This document shows positions 10,426 through 23,301 of a stretch of DNA of 64,000 nt, in pieces (position 1 is the first letter of the stretch; every line of letters starts with the position of its first letter). The stretch is from Glandiceps talaboti. Taxonomy: Eukaryota; Hemichordata; Enteropneusta; Spengelidae. The translations under genes and the position numbers were made by a program. The stretch covers positions 9,381,379 to 9,445,378 of the forward strand of contig NC_135551.1 of NCBI RefSeq assembly GCF_964340395.1. Reading direction: 5' to 3'. The notes under the pieces were generated by a model. It was given only the letters and a program-made list of their open reading frames with translations. It had not been told where the DNA came from and searched no databases.

Positions 10426-11684
10426 CTATTATTGTGGAAACATCCTATTTTCCAGCTATTCTGCACCAAGTAACATTTATTTAAAAAAACAACAACCCCA
10501 AAACCAGTGTGGGCTGATAATCCATAACACAATACTGACCATACAATAGAGAAAGTACTAACTGATCAGGACCCACCCCCTCCTCCCACACAACTAATAT
10601 CTTATATTGATCATATTGTATGTCTCTACATTCATCTCTTGTATACTTCATTATAAACCAACCAGCGATAAATGTGATTACTAAAAGTAACATTACTAAA
10701 AGTAACATATCTTTTATTTTCCCTCATGTGGATAGACCTAATTAAGGTCATATTTAAGAAATATTGACTTGCGCAAGGCACAACGACTCCTGACATTTTC
10801 CCTTCAGCGGAGAGATTCAAAATGTGCTTTGATGATTTCATGAGCTGTAATAATAACTCACCAAACCGCAATGACACTATTTTTATGCCTTCGTCTCCTA
10901 GGTTTTACGACGAGCAGTAATTCTAAGGTGTCGTTTATGTGCCGAGTCATTTAAAGAACGATAACAACCCTTTCACAAGAAACAGTTTATTTATACTCAC
11001 GTCCCACACCGCGTAAGTAATTATTTTACCGCAGGATGTCTTGTTTCATTTAAAAGTCCATAATCGCAGTTCGTAAAACTATAACCTTCGTTTCCCAAAA
11101 TGTTGCCGATAACAAGTTGGCCCTTAGTATGTACCGGTAATTATTAACACAACTGAACTAAGGTTCAGCCGTGCCACTAGCCTTGTTAAAGTGTATTCGT
11201 ATTCGTATGCACGCTTTTCATGTCTCTCTGTCTCGAAACAAAGAGCATGTCACTTTATTGCAATAACACTTGGAATTAGGTTACCTTTGATGTCTATTCG
11301 TTACATTATTTAAATCCCAAAAGGATCACGTTATACACGTAGGTATATCAGATGTTTGTCAAAGGAAACTTCACTAGTCCAAAAACGGAAAAAAAATTCA
11401 CATGACATCAACATTTTGAGGCTCGGATGGAAAGTTCACGAAATATGGCGTGTTTCTTGACATAAAAATTATGAGTAATGTGTGTCCCAAGATAAACTTG
11501 AAAAGCGCCTAACAAATTAGTTTTGATATTTGCGAAAAATGTTCCCCGAGGTGTTTAGAGGTACATACAAGTGCATGATAAGCAATCATGACAGCATCCT
11601 AAGTTTATCCTTTGGATTTCTTTGAAATAAAAAAAAAACAGGGAAAGATTGTGGTAATCGAGCGTCATGCCCTAAAATTATAGC
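10426..11684. other. Unique DNA, no gene supported
   Basis: A duplicated 14-mer (attactaaaagtaa) lies at about 10677-10707. Short minus-strand frames here (75 and 81 codons) lack any supporting signal. Confidence 0.4.
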
Positions 11685-11905
11685 TAAATCCTTGGCGACC
11701 ATGACCACGACATTAGCAACCATACTACTGAAGTGTAGTGTGATTATGGATAGATCGGAATAAGTATGTTAAAACAGAAACATTTGCGAGGGTATTGTAT
11801 TGTCATGCCATAAAAGAATATCGCAATTTAGTACAGTAATCCCATTTAACCATGACTACGCCCGTAATAACAACTAGCGATGGTGTCTTGGACCAAATTA
11901 AGTAA
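11685..11905 (+). repeat. Two more copies of the caaccatgaccacg module
   Basis: Boxes gcgaccatgaccacgacatt (11695) and aaccatgactacgcccgtaa (11848) match the module at 1436-1650. They are about 150 bases apart, with related downstream text (ggtagacaagt-like at about 11890). This suggests a second, more decayed cluster of the same family. Confidence 0.35.
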
Positions 11906-11979
11906 CAATTGAGTGGTAAGTTCTATAATATATTCTTTATAATTATACTAATGTAAGCAGCAACTCTGATAAGGGTACT

Positions 11980-12046
11980 GTATGTATGTATGTATGTATG
12001 TATGTATGCATGTATGTCTATCTGTCTGTCTGTGTGTCTGTGTTTG

Positions 12047-12125
<79 letters not shown>
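11980..12125. repeat. Compound (TATG)n-(TCTG)n-(TC)n microsatellite
   Basis: TATG units, then TCTG/TGTG variants, then about 38 CT units (12049-12125). The RERERE- and LSLSLS-type open frames are artefacts. Confidence 0.95.
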
Positions 12126-12129
<4 letters not shown>

Positions 12130-12178
12130 TGAACGTTGATTTCACAGCCAATACAAATAATATTCATTACTTATCAAA

Positions 12179-12500
12179 CTAGAATGACTATGGACTTACA
12201 TTTAGACAGCACAATAAAACAAGACACTGACAATAGCAAAACAACGTATACAAGTATACAATATATCATAATGTGAACACAATCAACATCAAAAGCCAGA
12301 TGAATTAAGGAAGATTCAAGCACAAAATATTTATTTGTGTTCAGTGAGATAAGATGTAATATTTCATGTGTGCGCGTGCTATCAGTACCTGTATTTTGTT
12401 TGTTTAATTCATAATAACAAAAACGTTGTAGTGAGACGTAAAAAAAAACATCGCGCCCTAATTAAAATGCTAGTGTTTTTTGTGGTTTGGTAGTACTACT
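12179..12500 (+). repeat. Dispersed repeat R320, copy A
   Basis: Aligned with copies B and C by ordered landmarks: gaatgactatgga and tagacagcac at the left, gccagatgaatta, then ttatttgtgttcagtgagat, gtgctatcagtacctgtatt, and cgccctaattaaaa at the right. About 320 bp. It has no coding frame, no clear tRNA promoter and no terminal inverted repeat, so its class is unknown. Confidence 0.6.
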
Positions 12501-12879
12501 TGCAAAAATGTAACAAACAAAATATTCACAGGTCATATGTGGTTGAAACTTGATTTGAATTTCTATGGCTTATATGGTTCTTGTTGCACATAATTGGCGC
12601 TCCGAAACAGCTGCTTGTGTTGATACGAAAGATAAATGTCTACTGTAATTTGATCAGGTAATATGGCATAAACATATTTTTTGCACGTTGTATATATTTT
12701 GTAAGGTTAATGAAAAGTCAAATGTAATATTTCTATTTATGTACTGTTGGTGAATTTTAAGACCATAACATGTTCGGGGGTCATCTGTGAATTTGCATAT
12801 TACTACCAATATTAAGAGTGTCGAGTTTTAATGAGGTGGTTTTTTGCCCTTCTCATTCAACGTCGACATACATAATACA

Positions 12880-13115
12880 GACTGTCGACATGAACGCATA
12901 TACAAATGATACATTTGATGTCACTGTGAACACAACTACAAATCAAATTCATTTCTTGTATGAGAACATAGGAAAATTCAATTACAAAACCTTTATGTGT
13001 GTTCAGTGATAACATGACAGATTTTGAGTGTGTGCGCTATCAGCGTCTTTATTTTGTTTTATGTATTTAGTAAAATAAACACATTGTGTATGACGTAAAA
13101 AATGTACCGCCTAAT
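12880..13115 (+). repeat. Dispersed repeat R320, copy B
   Basis: Same orientation as copy A, about 700 bp downstream. Matching blocks are gtgaacacaactacaaatca, tatgtgtgttcagtgataac, gtgtgcgctatcagcgtctt, tattttgtttta and accgcctaattatt. The left end is less well preserved than in copies A and C. Confidence 0.55.
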
Positions 13116-13147
13116 TATTATTATTATCATCATCATTATTATTATTA
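13116..13147. repeat. (ATT)n with ATC variants
   Basis: Short trinucleotide tract directly after R320 copy B. It may be the element's 3' tail. Confidence 0.75.
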
Positions 13148-16127
13148 CAATTATTTTCTCACTTAAGTTTTGAAGTATCAGTGAGACGTTTCAATTAAGC
13201 TATTTGGATGTAGACGTTTAAAAATTAATGTAATTTTTATGCATACACGTCTTGCGATATGTTTTTTTTTTAAAAAGAAGAAGACATATTTTAAAGCGGC
13301 CATATGAATGAGGCTTGGGTGTTTATTTTGGATTTTTAATTCATAAAACAATTTATCATGGCTCCTACTTGAATCAATCGATGTGAAATAACAATGACCA
13401 ATTCTGTGTTTGTCACTCAATACATTGCAAAAAGCTATATGAAATGTGTAATAAGTTTTATTATGGTATGTACAACAATACAGCTTTTACACACTTATTT
13501 ATGTTTTGCAATTTATTGAGTTACAAGGAAGGACATTGATTTTTGAAGTAGGGAACCATGATTAATTGTTTTATGAATTAAGAATCCCAAATAAATACCC
13601 AATTCTCATCCATATAGCCACTTTAACATAAGTACTGACCAACGTCCAATTCACAATGTTAAAATGCTTAATTTATCATGACGAACAAACGTCAATCGTT
13701 ATGAGACTCATATTTTGATGAAAACTTTCGTTCTTTTTTACGTCATTCTACAATAGATTCTTCATGCAATATAATTTTAGCTTTATTTCTCCTGTTTCTC
13801 ATCCCAATGGTGGTAAGAAGCACCCCGTAACATTTAAGCAAATATCTCAATCCTTTTGTCACTGACAAACGTACACGTTGGCGAGATGTAGATGCGTGGC
13901 AAAAATGTATCTTGCTGTGCTATTTACACGAAGATATTGTGAGAAGATCCTTGTTGACTTTCGCTTTAAATGTCAACCTTCTGTAAGTTAAGACCCCCTG
14001 TGATCATAAATAAGTATTCGCTGATAAATGTTGGTAAAATCTTGAGTGTTGCCACTGGCAATGTTTTTTCTCAACGCTATCGATGACAATGACGAGGGGA
14101 TTATATGTCATACATTGCATGAGTTGTGGCGATAATTAATACAGGTTCTACTAGTATGCGATGACAGATTTTGTGACCTTGTACAGGTTTTATCTAGAAC
14201 TACCTTTACCGTCATTGGTGGACAGGAGACAACCCTTGGCATGAAAAATAAGTCAGATATTGTCTACTGCAGTGCGTTTTTATGAACTCCTCGTGAGATT
14301 GCTATGCAAAGTGGATGTCGACAAACGCACGCACATACGGATGGACGGACGCCGGTATCATGTAGCCCCTCCGGGTGTCGACTACTGAGGATGAAAATCA
14401 CAAACCCCATGAATTTCTCAGGATAATCCGGAAAAGATACATTGGAACGAAATAATGGATCGGAAATATGCAACTTTATGACCTTTACTGAAAGGAATAG
14501 GAATTATCAGAACAATGATATAAGAGGGGTCAAATTATGGTTCAAACAAGCAAAAACTTCAAATGTCTTGCCCTTCTAACAGTTGGTTTATCTGTCAGGT
14601 ATTCTTTGCACTGCTATCACGTTGCTTTCCCAATTATGCCATTGTGAACGGAGTACATTAAGTCTTCATTTTAGTCAACAGGGGTCAAGGAAAATGCAAT
14701 AAATTAAATGAAAAACGCACGCAGTTTTTCTTTCAAATTGTGTCCACATGTGGTACAGTAAAAGTAATCTAGTGGAACACAAGTCATGGACACTCCACGT
14801 CTTTTCACAACTAGAGACGGTAGTGTTTTAATACTAAATCCACATAGAGTTCTTCCACACTCATGAAAATGACATATAAGTGGGACGCAAATAGAAATTC
14901 CATTTTTAAAACATCCGGGATGTACAATATGTTATACAGTATTTAACACTACAAGAACAATATATTATGCTATAACATGTATGCATTCAATTTCTTTCTG
15001 ACAATAGTGTTATTGTACTTGTCATGTACAAATTGACTCGTCCATCCTTCAACCGATACAGAACAAAAGAAGGTAATATACACATCTATTCGTTGCTAGA
15101 ATCGACACCTTCGTCGTGATAGTCATTACAAACCACGTACATACTGACATACGGCTGCTATGTTCCATTGATGCATTAACCGGTTGTGGTATATTTTAAT
15201 ACTTACTATCCCTTTCCTAATCTACCTGCATTGTTGTAATGACATTAATATAGAAGTGATTCACTAACCATTCCGTGCAATCAATCAATCACGCCATCTT
15301 TCCTTTATCATCCTAACGTGTTTAATGCATTATTTAGAGTTGCAACAAACATTGTAAGTGTTTTTTTTTCAGTACACTATTTCTGCACTTTCCGATATGC
15401 TGTCAAGGTCATGTCAGTAATGTGTAAACAGTTTGAACTGCATATCCGTTCATGACATGCCTGAAGGTAAAGACTAATTGATTAGTGCAACACTCTACTT
15501 GGCGACTCTTTTTGCTCTATTCCTTGTATTTCTGAACGGAAATGCATTTCTCTGTACCCCAGGATGGAGTACTGCTGTATCATCAAAACTCATTGTCAAT
15601 TCTAGTATAGAAAGACTGTCAAATAACTGGGAATCCGTGTAAACTGAAAAGCGTCCTTTCCCTGCTAGATAAAGTAGTTGTCATGCTTGATAAAATATCA
15701 TTGGGGAAATGTTCCTACTTTAAAAGAAAATGTTCAAAATAAACGGAGCATGATTTCTTGAATGTTGCTATGGAAACCATTTTCAACCGAATGTGAAGTG
15801 ACTATATTATTGTCAATTTTTTCACCATACCAGCATCGGCAATCCACATATAAGTGTATCCAGAGGCACATTTTTTTTCAATTACCAGTGCATATTAAAG
15901 TATTACATATTTCATGCGCTAGCGGTGATCATTTCCCGGTCAAGGATTCTGGTATTTGAGTATAGTAAACAAGTGTATTGTTAGATCTGACTTCAACATC
16001 GTTTAGTATTTAAAACATCATAAGCAATGAAGGTTATTATATCGCCCACGACTTTTCGTATGGGGTACATTTGCTGTTAATCTTAATTACGACTTTCCAA
16101 GTGACATAGATCGTGACACAATGACAA
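13148..16127. other. Unique DNA, no gene supported
   Basis: No motif-supported frame. A good-looking acceptor (tttttttttcag at 15361-15372) is followed by a frame that closes within 16 codons, so no exon is called. Confidence 0.4.

Positions 16128-16180
<53 letters not shown>
16128..16180. repeat. C10-(TC)n microsatellite
   Basis: Homopolymer C followed by about 21 TC units. Confidence 0.9.
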
Positions 16181-16183
<3 letters not shown>

Positions 16184-16295
16184 ACTTCATTGTAGATTCT
16201 TAACGCATTACTTATTGATGAAGTGGTACCAAGATGTTTGTTTATCACGCACATATTGAAATATGATAGATAACCAGGTATATAAAAATAATAGT

Positions 16296-16298
<3 letters not shown>

Positions 16299-16362
<64 letters not shown>
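16299..16362. repeat. (TA)n microsatellite
   Basis: About 31 TA units. Confidence 0.95.
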
Positions 16363-16365
<3 letters not shown>

Positions 16366-16445
16366 CTGGGTACTAATTTTGGAAAATCTGGAAATTCTGT
16401 TCTTTTATTTCTTTAATGCTAATAGAATACAGAGAAGAGTAGAGC

Positions 16446-16510
16446 ATATAGTTCAACTGTATGATACATTGTGTTCAATTGTATCATACATGATAGTTCG
16501 ACTATGATAA
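16446..16510. repeat. Imperfect hairpin with an 11-bp perfect core
   Basis: Core arms tgtatgataca (16458-16468) and tgtatcataca (16480-16490). Outer flanks atagttcaac and gttcgactat also nearly pair, giving an interrupted stem of about 25 bp. Confidence 0.5.
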
Positions 16511-18720
16511 AATTGTTAGTTTTTATTCCGATGTATGTAAATGTATGCGTGTACCCTAAAACAAACCTCTGCACCATGGGCTGCTAAGTCAACTTTGTAA
16601 TATTAATATTCCACAGGCAAAAGCAGTTTAAAATTGAATGTCAACAGTGTGTTCGAATTTCTTGCTAGTCAAATGAGTGGTACACAACTTGTCATAAAAA
16701 TCGTAATCTCACAGTCATATATACAACAGTCCCTGTACTCGTGTCCTGTATTGCACGTAAGAAGAATAGTATCACCTTGGCAGTGAGTACAGGCAACTGA
16801 AATTATAATTTGGGAGGCTGATTCAATATTAGGTCTAAGAAAAAAAAACTAGTTTGGTTCGGTTACCGTACCCCATCTGTTTTTTTCACGCCGGCCCTAA
16901 ACCTTTTTTTTACGTATTCGAGAAAAGAATCATAAAATGGCGAAAATTGTGAAGTCTCGCAAGAACTAGTAGATGCAGCGGAAACTGATAAAAAACTTAA
17001 AATGACAATAATAAACTTTTCTTCCAGTCTGTAGGGGTTGTAATCTGATGGGAAGAAACCAATAACACATAGACGATATGGAAAACAACGGAAAACATAA
17101 CTACCTGAACTAGACACTCACATATGAAAACGGTACATGAACAATGAAATAACAAATCTACACATCTATTCTAAAAATTGAGCGTAATCGGAACCACGCA
17201 ATTTTGTTTGTTCGGCCTTAAAATTTCATTTATATACGTGTAATGCACTCTACTTTACTCAGTTCTTTTTCTATCTACAAGGCAAAACGTTTTAGTGTCA
17301 TTTTAACTGGAACATAAGAAAATGTATATATATGCGGTAAGAGTCACAGATTATCTTTAAATTCCTGCGCATAAGTGTTGATTGTCGTGCTTTATATGTG
17401 TTGTGGTTTATCTGTGTCATGGCATGGTTTATCTAAAAACAAACATTATGATAAAAAACTGTGTTTCTCATGATAACGATTACCATTTCACTGTGTCTGT
17501 TAACCCAATGTATTATCACGACCCTGTTCGTTCGTTTGTTGAGCAATAAACTGCTGCACGTCAGTACGACACCCTGTACACGCTTGCTGAATTCCATCAC
17601 AAAAAAGCCGTAACAAATCCCTGTTTAGCGAAAATATAATTGGTAATTCATTGTTCAAATCGCCCCTGTCGATGTTTCCTTCACTGTAAGCACTGACATT
17701 TACATGTCAAAGGTTGTCAAAGGTTGAAAAACTGGTCTCATTTAACACTATTCGTAATCTGTCACAAGTAAATTTGATTTTACAAATCACATTTCTATGC
17801 GTAGTGCCCGATAGTAATTGTCCGGTTAATAGGCTCACCTGAGTATTGGTTATAATCATGTTTAACTAGGGAACCTTCGGTATATAAGGGAGCCTTCATT
17901 ATTTACGTGTACAATGGGAGGTGAAGGGTTCGGTGACATTTTACAAATGGGTCCTCGGGCGGGAGCACTTTTTAGAAAATATGATTAGAGGAGGGTCACA
18001 TTTTACTTTGACTCATTGTATCATAACTACTGCTACCGGTGTACACTAATATCATAGCCGTGAAATATCCGCTGCTGCCAATCATCATGCAATGAATCAG
18101 TTGCTAGTTGTGATGGATGTGATGTGATGTGATGGGATGGAGTAGGTATCTTAGAATTGAAAGGAGAAGAGTGCTGTAAGATATTGGGGATAATGTGGTG
18201 GAGCAGGGATGGTGAACTTGGTCCTAACAATGTTGATAGTGTACCCATCTAGTCTTGTGGTTGTTCTGGCCTTCTCCCATGCCAATTAGATCCAATGAAG
18301 GGAATTAACTGATGCAGTGCTCTCAAACCTGTGGCCATAGACATGTCTAGCATTTCATGCTTATGAAATGTTTAAATTGGGGAGGGGGGGGGGTTATGCA
18401 TTAGAGAAAGCAAATTGGAAAGAGGGTTTAACATTAAAACAGAAAAGGGGGAGGGTCACAGTTTACGCATCGCATCGGGTTTGATTCCCCCTCCTGTAAT
18501 TACAGAAGGTTCCGTATGATATGCCAAATGTAGATTTTAGCAAGTGCTAAACGGGCTGTGTTCGAACAAAATCACTCCAAATCAACTCCGAAGCAAAGAG
18601 TGTGTGTACATATTCATTATTCCTGACTCTTCAAAAAACTGATTTTGAAATAAGTATGTTAATTTGCGGTTAAAAATAATTATCATTTAGCATTCAAATA
18701 TTTCATTTCCCTTTTCCATA
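16511..18720. other. Unique DNA, no gene supported
   Basis: Contains G-rich patches (about 18380-18395, 18447-18455) and a ttatata box on the minus strand near 17885. That box is followed by a tiny ATG frame ending at a GTGAGC donor (17839). The box sits too close to the ATG to be persuasive, so no gene is called. Confidence 0.35.
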
Positions 18721-18841
18721 TCTTGTCTTGTCTTGTCTTGTCTGGTCAGGTCTGGTCTTGCCTGTGCTTGGCTTGGCTTGGCTGGGTTTACGTTGTCTTG
18801 TCTTGTCTTGTCTTATCTTGTCTTGTCTTATCTTGTCAGGG
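18721..18841. repeat. (TCTTG)n pentanucleotide array
   Basis: Two blocks of TCTTG repeats separated by variants (TCTGG, GCTTG, TCAGG). The MSCLVLSCLVLS-type open frame is a repeat artefact. Confidence 0.9.
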
Positions 18842-19728
18842 GTCTTGTAAGGTCCTGTCTTTTGATTCGTTTTTCTTGGTAATGGTGAATTGTATAGCTC
18901 GAGGCAACTTTACAGCCCTTATGACACTATTTCAATGTCGGTGTTATTACATTATATTATTTGCTGTTTTTTATTCAATTCCACACGGTTTAAGGTGCCT
19001 TATCGACCTTTTCATTTTGGATCTGATAATATTCCTGAAATTCTAAATGTATGGATGATGGAATTCGTGCTATTTGTTGGGAAACACGCATCAAATAAAC
19101 CAGTTGTCAACATCTTGAAGTAAACTTCAGGGTAATATGCCACTGTCTCATCTTTCTAGGTGTAAGACTTCACACTTAACTGTTGTCACACAGCTTTTAT
19201 CATATTAAACCACGTGTAGTAAACTGTAATAGGCAATCCAGTTGAATCACACTTTGTACTGTACGCGTGAATATTTCAAAAAGGTACATTTTCATCAGAA
19301 TATTCCAGAGCTGTAATGTTATATATAAAAACATATATATATACATGTAAATATACACACACCACTTGAAAATTTTCAGATAAAAGGAATTTCATAACAT
19401 TATTCTGTGTTATCATCAGTCAATATTAAATTATTCTTCAAGTGAATTTGATTCTATCTTACCGAGCTTTCAAGTTAATCATATTTATACAGGATGTCGC
19501 TTTAAGCCGAATCAACATGATCAAATTCATAAAATATGTACATTCACATACATATGGACAGAATATTGGTTGGCTATGACGTCATAAATTAAACCAAGTG
19601 GTAAAAATGACGTCTGAATAGAATAACATTTGTATCTATATCTAAAAGTGTTTATACCATATAACTATTTACAGATGAAAAACACCTAAATAAACCATGA
19701 ATGAACTTAAATTGTGAAAAGAAAAGTA
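18842..19728. other. Unique DNA, no gene supported
   Basis: Frames of 77-107 codons here begin inside or just after the TCTTG array and lack splice or promoter support. Confidence 0.4.
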
Positions 19729-19806
19729 ACACGTCTAGGATTTGAACCCAGTTGTTGTTGTTTAGTTAGGAGACATGCTCTTTATCAGTTGAACACTAAA
19801 TATTCA
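19729..19806 (-). mobile_element. tRNA-like sequence, probable SINE head or tRNA pseudogene
   Basis: The minus strand reads GTTCAACTGATAAAGAGC (a D-arm that can pair GTTC with GAGC), then an anticodon-type stem TGTCT/AAACA with loop CCTAACT, then CTGGGTTCAAATCCTAG, a near-perfect T-arm holding the B box GGTTCAAATCC. The A and B boxes are about 40 bases apart, as in a real tRNA. The 7-bp acceptor stem does not pair and no CCA-type end is seen, so it is not a functional tRNA. The downstream part is T-rich and A-rich and could be a SINE body. No second copy was noticed in the window. Confidence 0.55.
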
Positions 19807-21598
19807 TGACTATCTTAATTCAGAAGGTAATAAGCACTTAGGAGCCATTGGATATTTAAAGTTTATCTAATACATATAGACATCTGCTGACTCCCATGAA
19901 GTAATGCAGGACACTACTAGAAGAATTTGGAGTTTCTTGGCAATTGAAATCACTCTTCATAACTCAAAATAATGTCTTTATTTCCCAACCATAACCCTGT
20001 GAGTGTTCTAAAAACAAGTAATATTAGGATATGGGACTAAATAATACTTTTATTACCGTCAAGTTTCTATTTCAGTACATGTACTATTCTACATATTAAA
20101 GAAATTAAAGTTTACAAACCTAGCATTTTAATATAAGGTCTATTTGTGGAGAGAGAAACTGATAAGGCAAAGTGCTACTTTGGACAATCTAAAAGGGATA
20201 CTTAATCACTCAAGAAGGAAGTTCTAAGTATTTACGCTGATTTGGGCTTTCTTAAGATGAAATCTACCTTGTCCAAAATTAAGATATGCCCACGAGATGT
20301 AAGTAATACAATTTTATCCAGTTTGAGTGTAGATATAGATTAGAAATCTCCAGACTTTTTATCATTCATTCTTAAATGAATATACGAAGTGGTAACATTG
20401 ATTCAAACAGGCTGAGCAATATTCAATGTTGTGAAACACAGTAATACAAGGCATCGTGAATAATGCAAACGCACGATTGGTGCATTAGCAACTATTTTGT
20501 GTTATTACAAATCTAACGTAGTGAAATTACCATACACATATTAGATAAAGGTTGGGAACTCTCTGAGCACTTCATTCGGCTTAATATGGCTAGCCTAAGG
20601 CAGTAACTCATGTATATTTTCTCCCCAGAGATATTACTTCTATTAATTCTAGTGAAAGGTAATGAACGAGCAATATTCGTTCTAAGCCCAATACGTATTT
20701 AACCTATCTTAACCCGTCGTGCAGGTTATTCGAAGTCAGTGTGAAGATGTTTTTGTCATTATTAGCATTCAGTATTATCTACACTGCTAGTCTTCTGTGA
20801 TCCAACTACATGGCTGTTGTTGATAGCAATACTTAATCACACAATACATTTGTTCATTCCACGTCATTGTGATTACGATGTGAAATGATCAAACGCAGGG
20901 AGCTATTTTCACCGGAGACAGAGAGAGCAAATCATCACAAAATAAACAGTGCGGTGTATTTTACATAACGACCCGGTAATACTTTTACCAATTAACAAAC
21001 ATGAACAATAAACAATATACACGAACAAGCAGAATTACTTCTTGACAGTTGTTATATAGTTTCTTTCCAGCTGTAACGCTGAAAGGGGTCACTATACATG
21101 TCATAGACATTATCTTGTGATCATTGCGTTTGAAATAATGTAACGATGTACATAAATCGAGGATGGTACATTGCAAATTACACATTTATACTATTATTAG
21201 AGAAAGGTACATTAAATTAATGATATTATGGCAATCGTAGTCTTCAATGATTACTACTAATGTAATGGTAGGTTCAATACGTATGTTGTATACTAGTATA
21301 ATACTACATGAAAACAATGTAAGCTATTTCATTATAATACTCAGGGCATTTATTAATCCCGTTTTTAAAAAAAGAAATTGTAATCGAATGTGATCACAAA
21401 ATAAAGTGTTCACGAAAATCAACAGGACTTTCAAGGTAACACATCGCAAAAACATACTGAAGTGTCTTCATTTCATGATGTTGCACCCTTTGATGGTGTC
21501 AATATTTTGAGCAACAGTTGTAGTTATCGCAAATAGGATTATCTTTATTTGGTTATTTATCTTACATGTATAGGTTCTGTCTGCACGGTATAATTAAC
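19807..21598. other. Unique A+T-rich DNA, nothing recognised
   Basis: No convincing frame or repeat. Confidence 0.4.
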
Positions 21599-22082
21599 GC
21601 TCTATCTGCTGGTGAAATTCATTCATTCATTACTCCATCCATCCACCCACCCACCCACCCATCCATTCATTCATTCATTCATTCATTCATTCATTCATTC
21701 ATCCATGCATGCATGCATGCTCTATCTTCTGGTGAAATTCATTCATTCATTAATCCATCCATCCGTTCATTCATCCATCCATCCATCCATCTATCCATCC
21801 ATCCATCCATCCATCCATTCATTCATTCATTCATTTATTCATTCATTCATTCATTCATTCATTCAATCATTCATTCATTCATTCATTTATTCATTCATTC
21901 ATTCAATCATTCATTCATTCATTCATTCATGCATTCATTCATGCATGCTCTATCTTCTGGTGAAATTCATTCATTCATTAATCCATCCATCCATCCATCC
22001 ATCTGTCCATCCATCCATTCATCCGTCCATCCATCCATCCACCCATTCATTCATGCATGCATGCGTTCATCCATCCATCCAT
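21599..22082. repeat. (CATT)n/(CATC)n array with a duplicated unique anchor
   Basis: Tetranucleotide array in which the phrase gctctatc(t/g)tctggtgaaattc recurs at 21599, 21719 and 21947, each time followed by (ATTC)n and then (ATCC)n blocks. The array therefore grew partly by duplicating larger segments (120 and 228 bp) that include the left border. Two plus frames (174 and 164 codons, IHSFIHPSIH-type) are artefacts. Confidence 0.9.
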
Positions 22083-22401
22083 TGGTTTAGTTGTATATTT
22101 TCCTGAATTTCAATGTGCCTGTAACGGCGAGGTAGAATATTTACATCTTCGCCAAAGGTGTAATTCCAGAGAATGTCTGCATATAGAAAGTGTTGAATGG
22201 TATCAGGATATCACCGAATACGTTTTTATAAGCCGAATGATTTAATGTCAGGTGTAGTAGGGTGACACGTGATCTTGTTCATTTTGTACAAGCAAAATGT
22301 GTTCATTATAACTCGCCATTTCGTTAAGTCTTTATGCCTACAGGTAAATGGTAACACGAACACCCGACTATGTATTATAATACGTGTCTTGCTACATACA
22401 T

Positions 22402-22404
<3 letters not shown>
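22083..22404. other. Unique DNA, nothing recognised
   Basis: Short spacer between the CATT array and the GA tract. Confidence 0.4.

Positions 22405-22494
<90 letters not shown>
22405..22494. repeat. (GA)n microsatellite
   Basis: Uninterrupted, about 45 GA units. Confidence 0.95.
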
Positions 22495-22499
<5 letters not shown>

Positions 22500-23097
22500 A
22501 TTGCTGTAATGAGAAAAGGAACATTTGTGTGTACGATTCAGTATACGTTTTGCTTCAAATCCATACTGTGTTAATATTGTCTTGAGAGATGACATCATGC
22601 ACATGCCATTTTTTCACAATTCAGTAGATTGAAATGTTTGTATAAAATCCAACAGTTTTTTTAGAATAAGGTAGTGACTACTTCTATTTATATCCTTTGA
22701 CAAGCTATTAAAATTTCATGAGGCACATCTTTAGTGAGAATCATTCAATCATCACCAGGGAAACTAGTGTGATCTATTCGTTACTTAGTAGTCACAAGGG
22801 ACTTCCACTGATACATGCTCCAAGGTTGATACTTAACTTGTTTTACCATAGTATAAAGACACTTTCATTTATCCCATCAGATGCAACCTATATTAAATGA
22901 ATCCAACCAAACACGCACCACACCACACCACACTTCAGGTACATATAGTACTATAATATAATGTGCAGTTTTCATTTATAGAAATCACGCTTATCTGAAC
23001 TTTATCTTTCTGATGGAGAGAAATACAGTTGGTCAGATTTATATTCTAAACAAGAAAACGCACGGAAGGATATAAGGTATATTATTATCGCTGTGGG

Positions 23098-23253
23098 TTA
23101 CAACGGTTTGCCATAATATGAACACTTTGTTGAGACAGTACACATACGTATTTGTATTAGCGTGCAACATTAGAAGTGCTTGGATATGAGATCCTTATAC
23201 CAAAACTGACCAGTAGCAGTCATCCCCACTGAGTGACACAATAGCAGCGCGCG

Positions 23254-23301
<48 letters not shown>

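Noticed and set aside
21566-22106. Two plus-strand frames of 174 and 164 codons rich in Ile-His-Ser-Phe
   Set aside because: Translation of CATT/CATC repeats, open in more than one frame.
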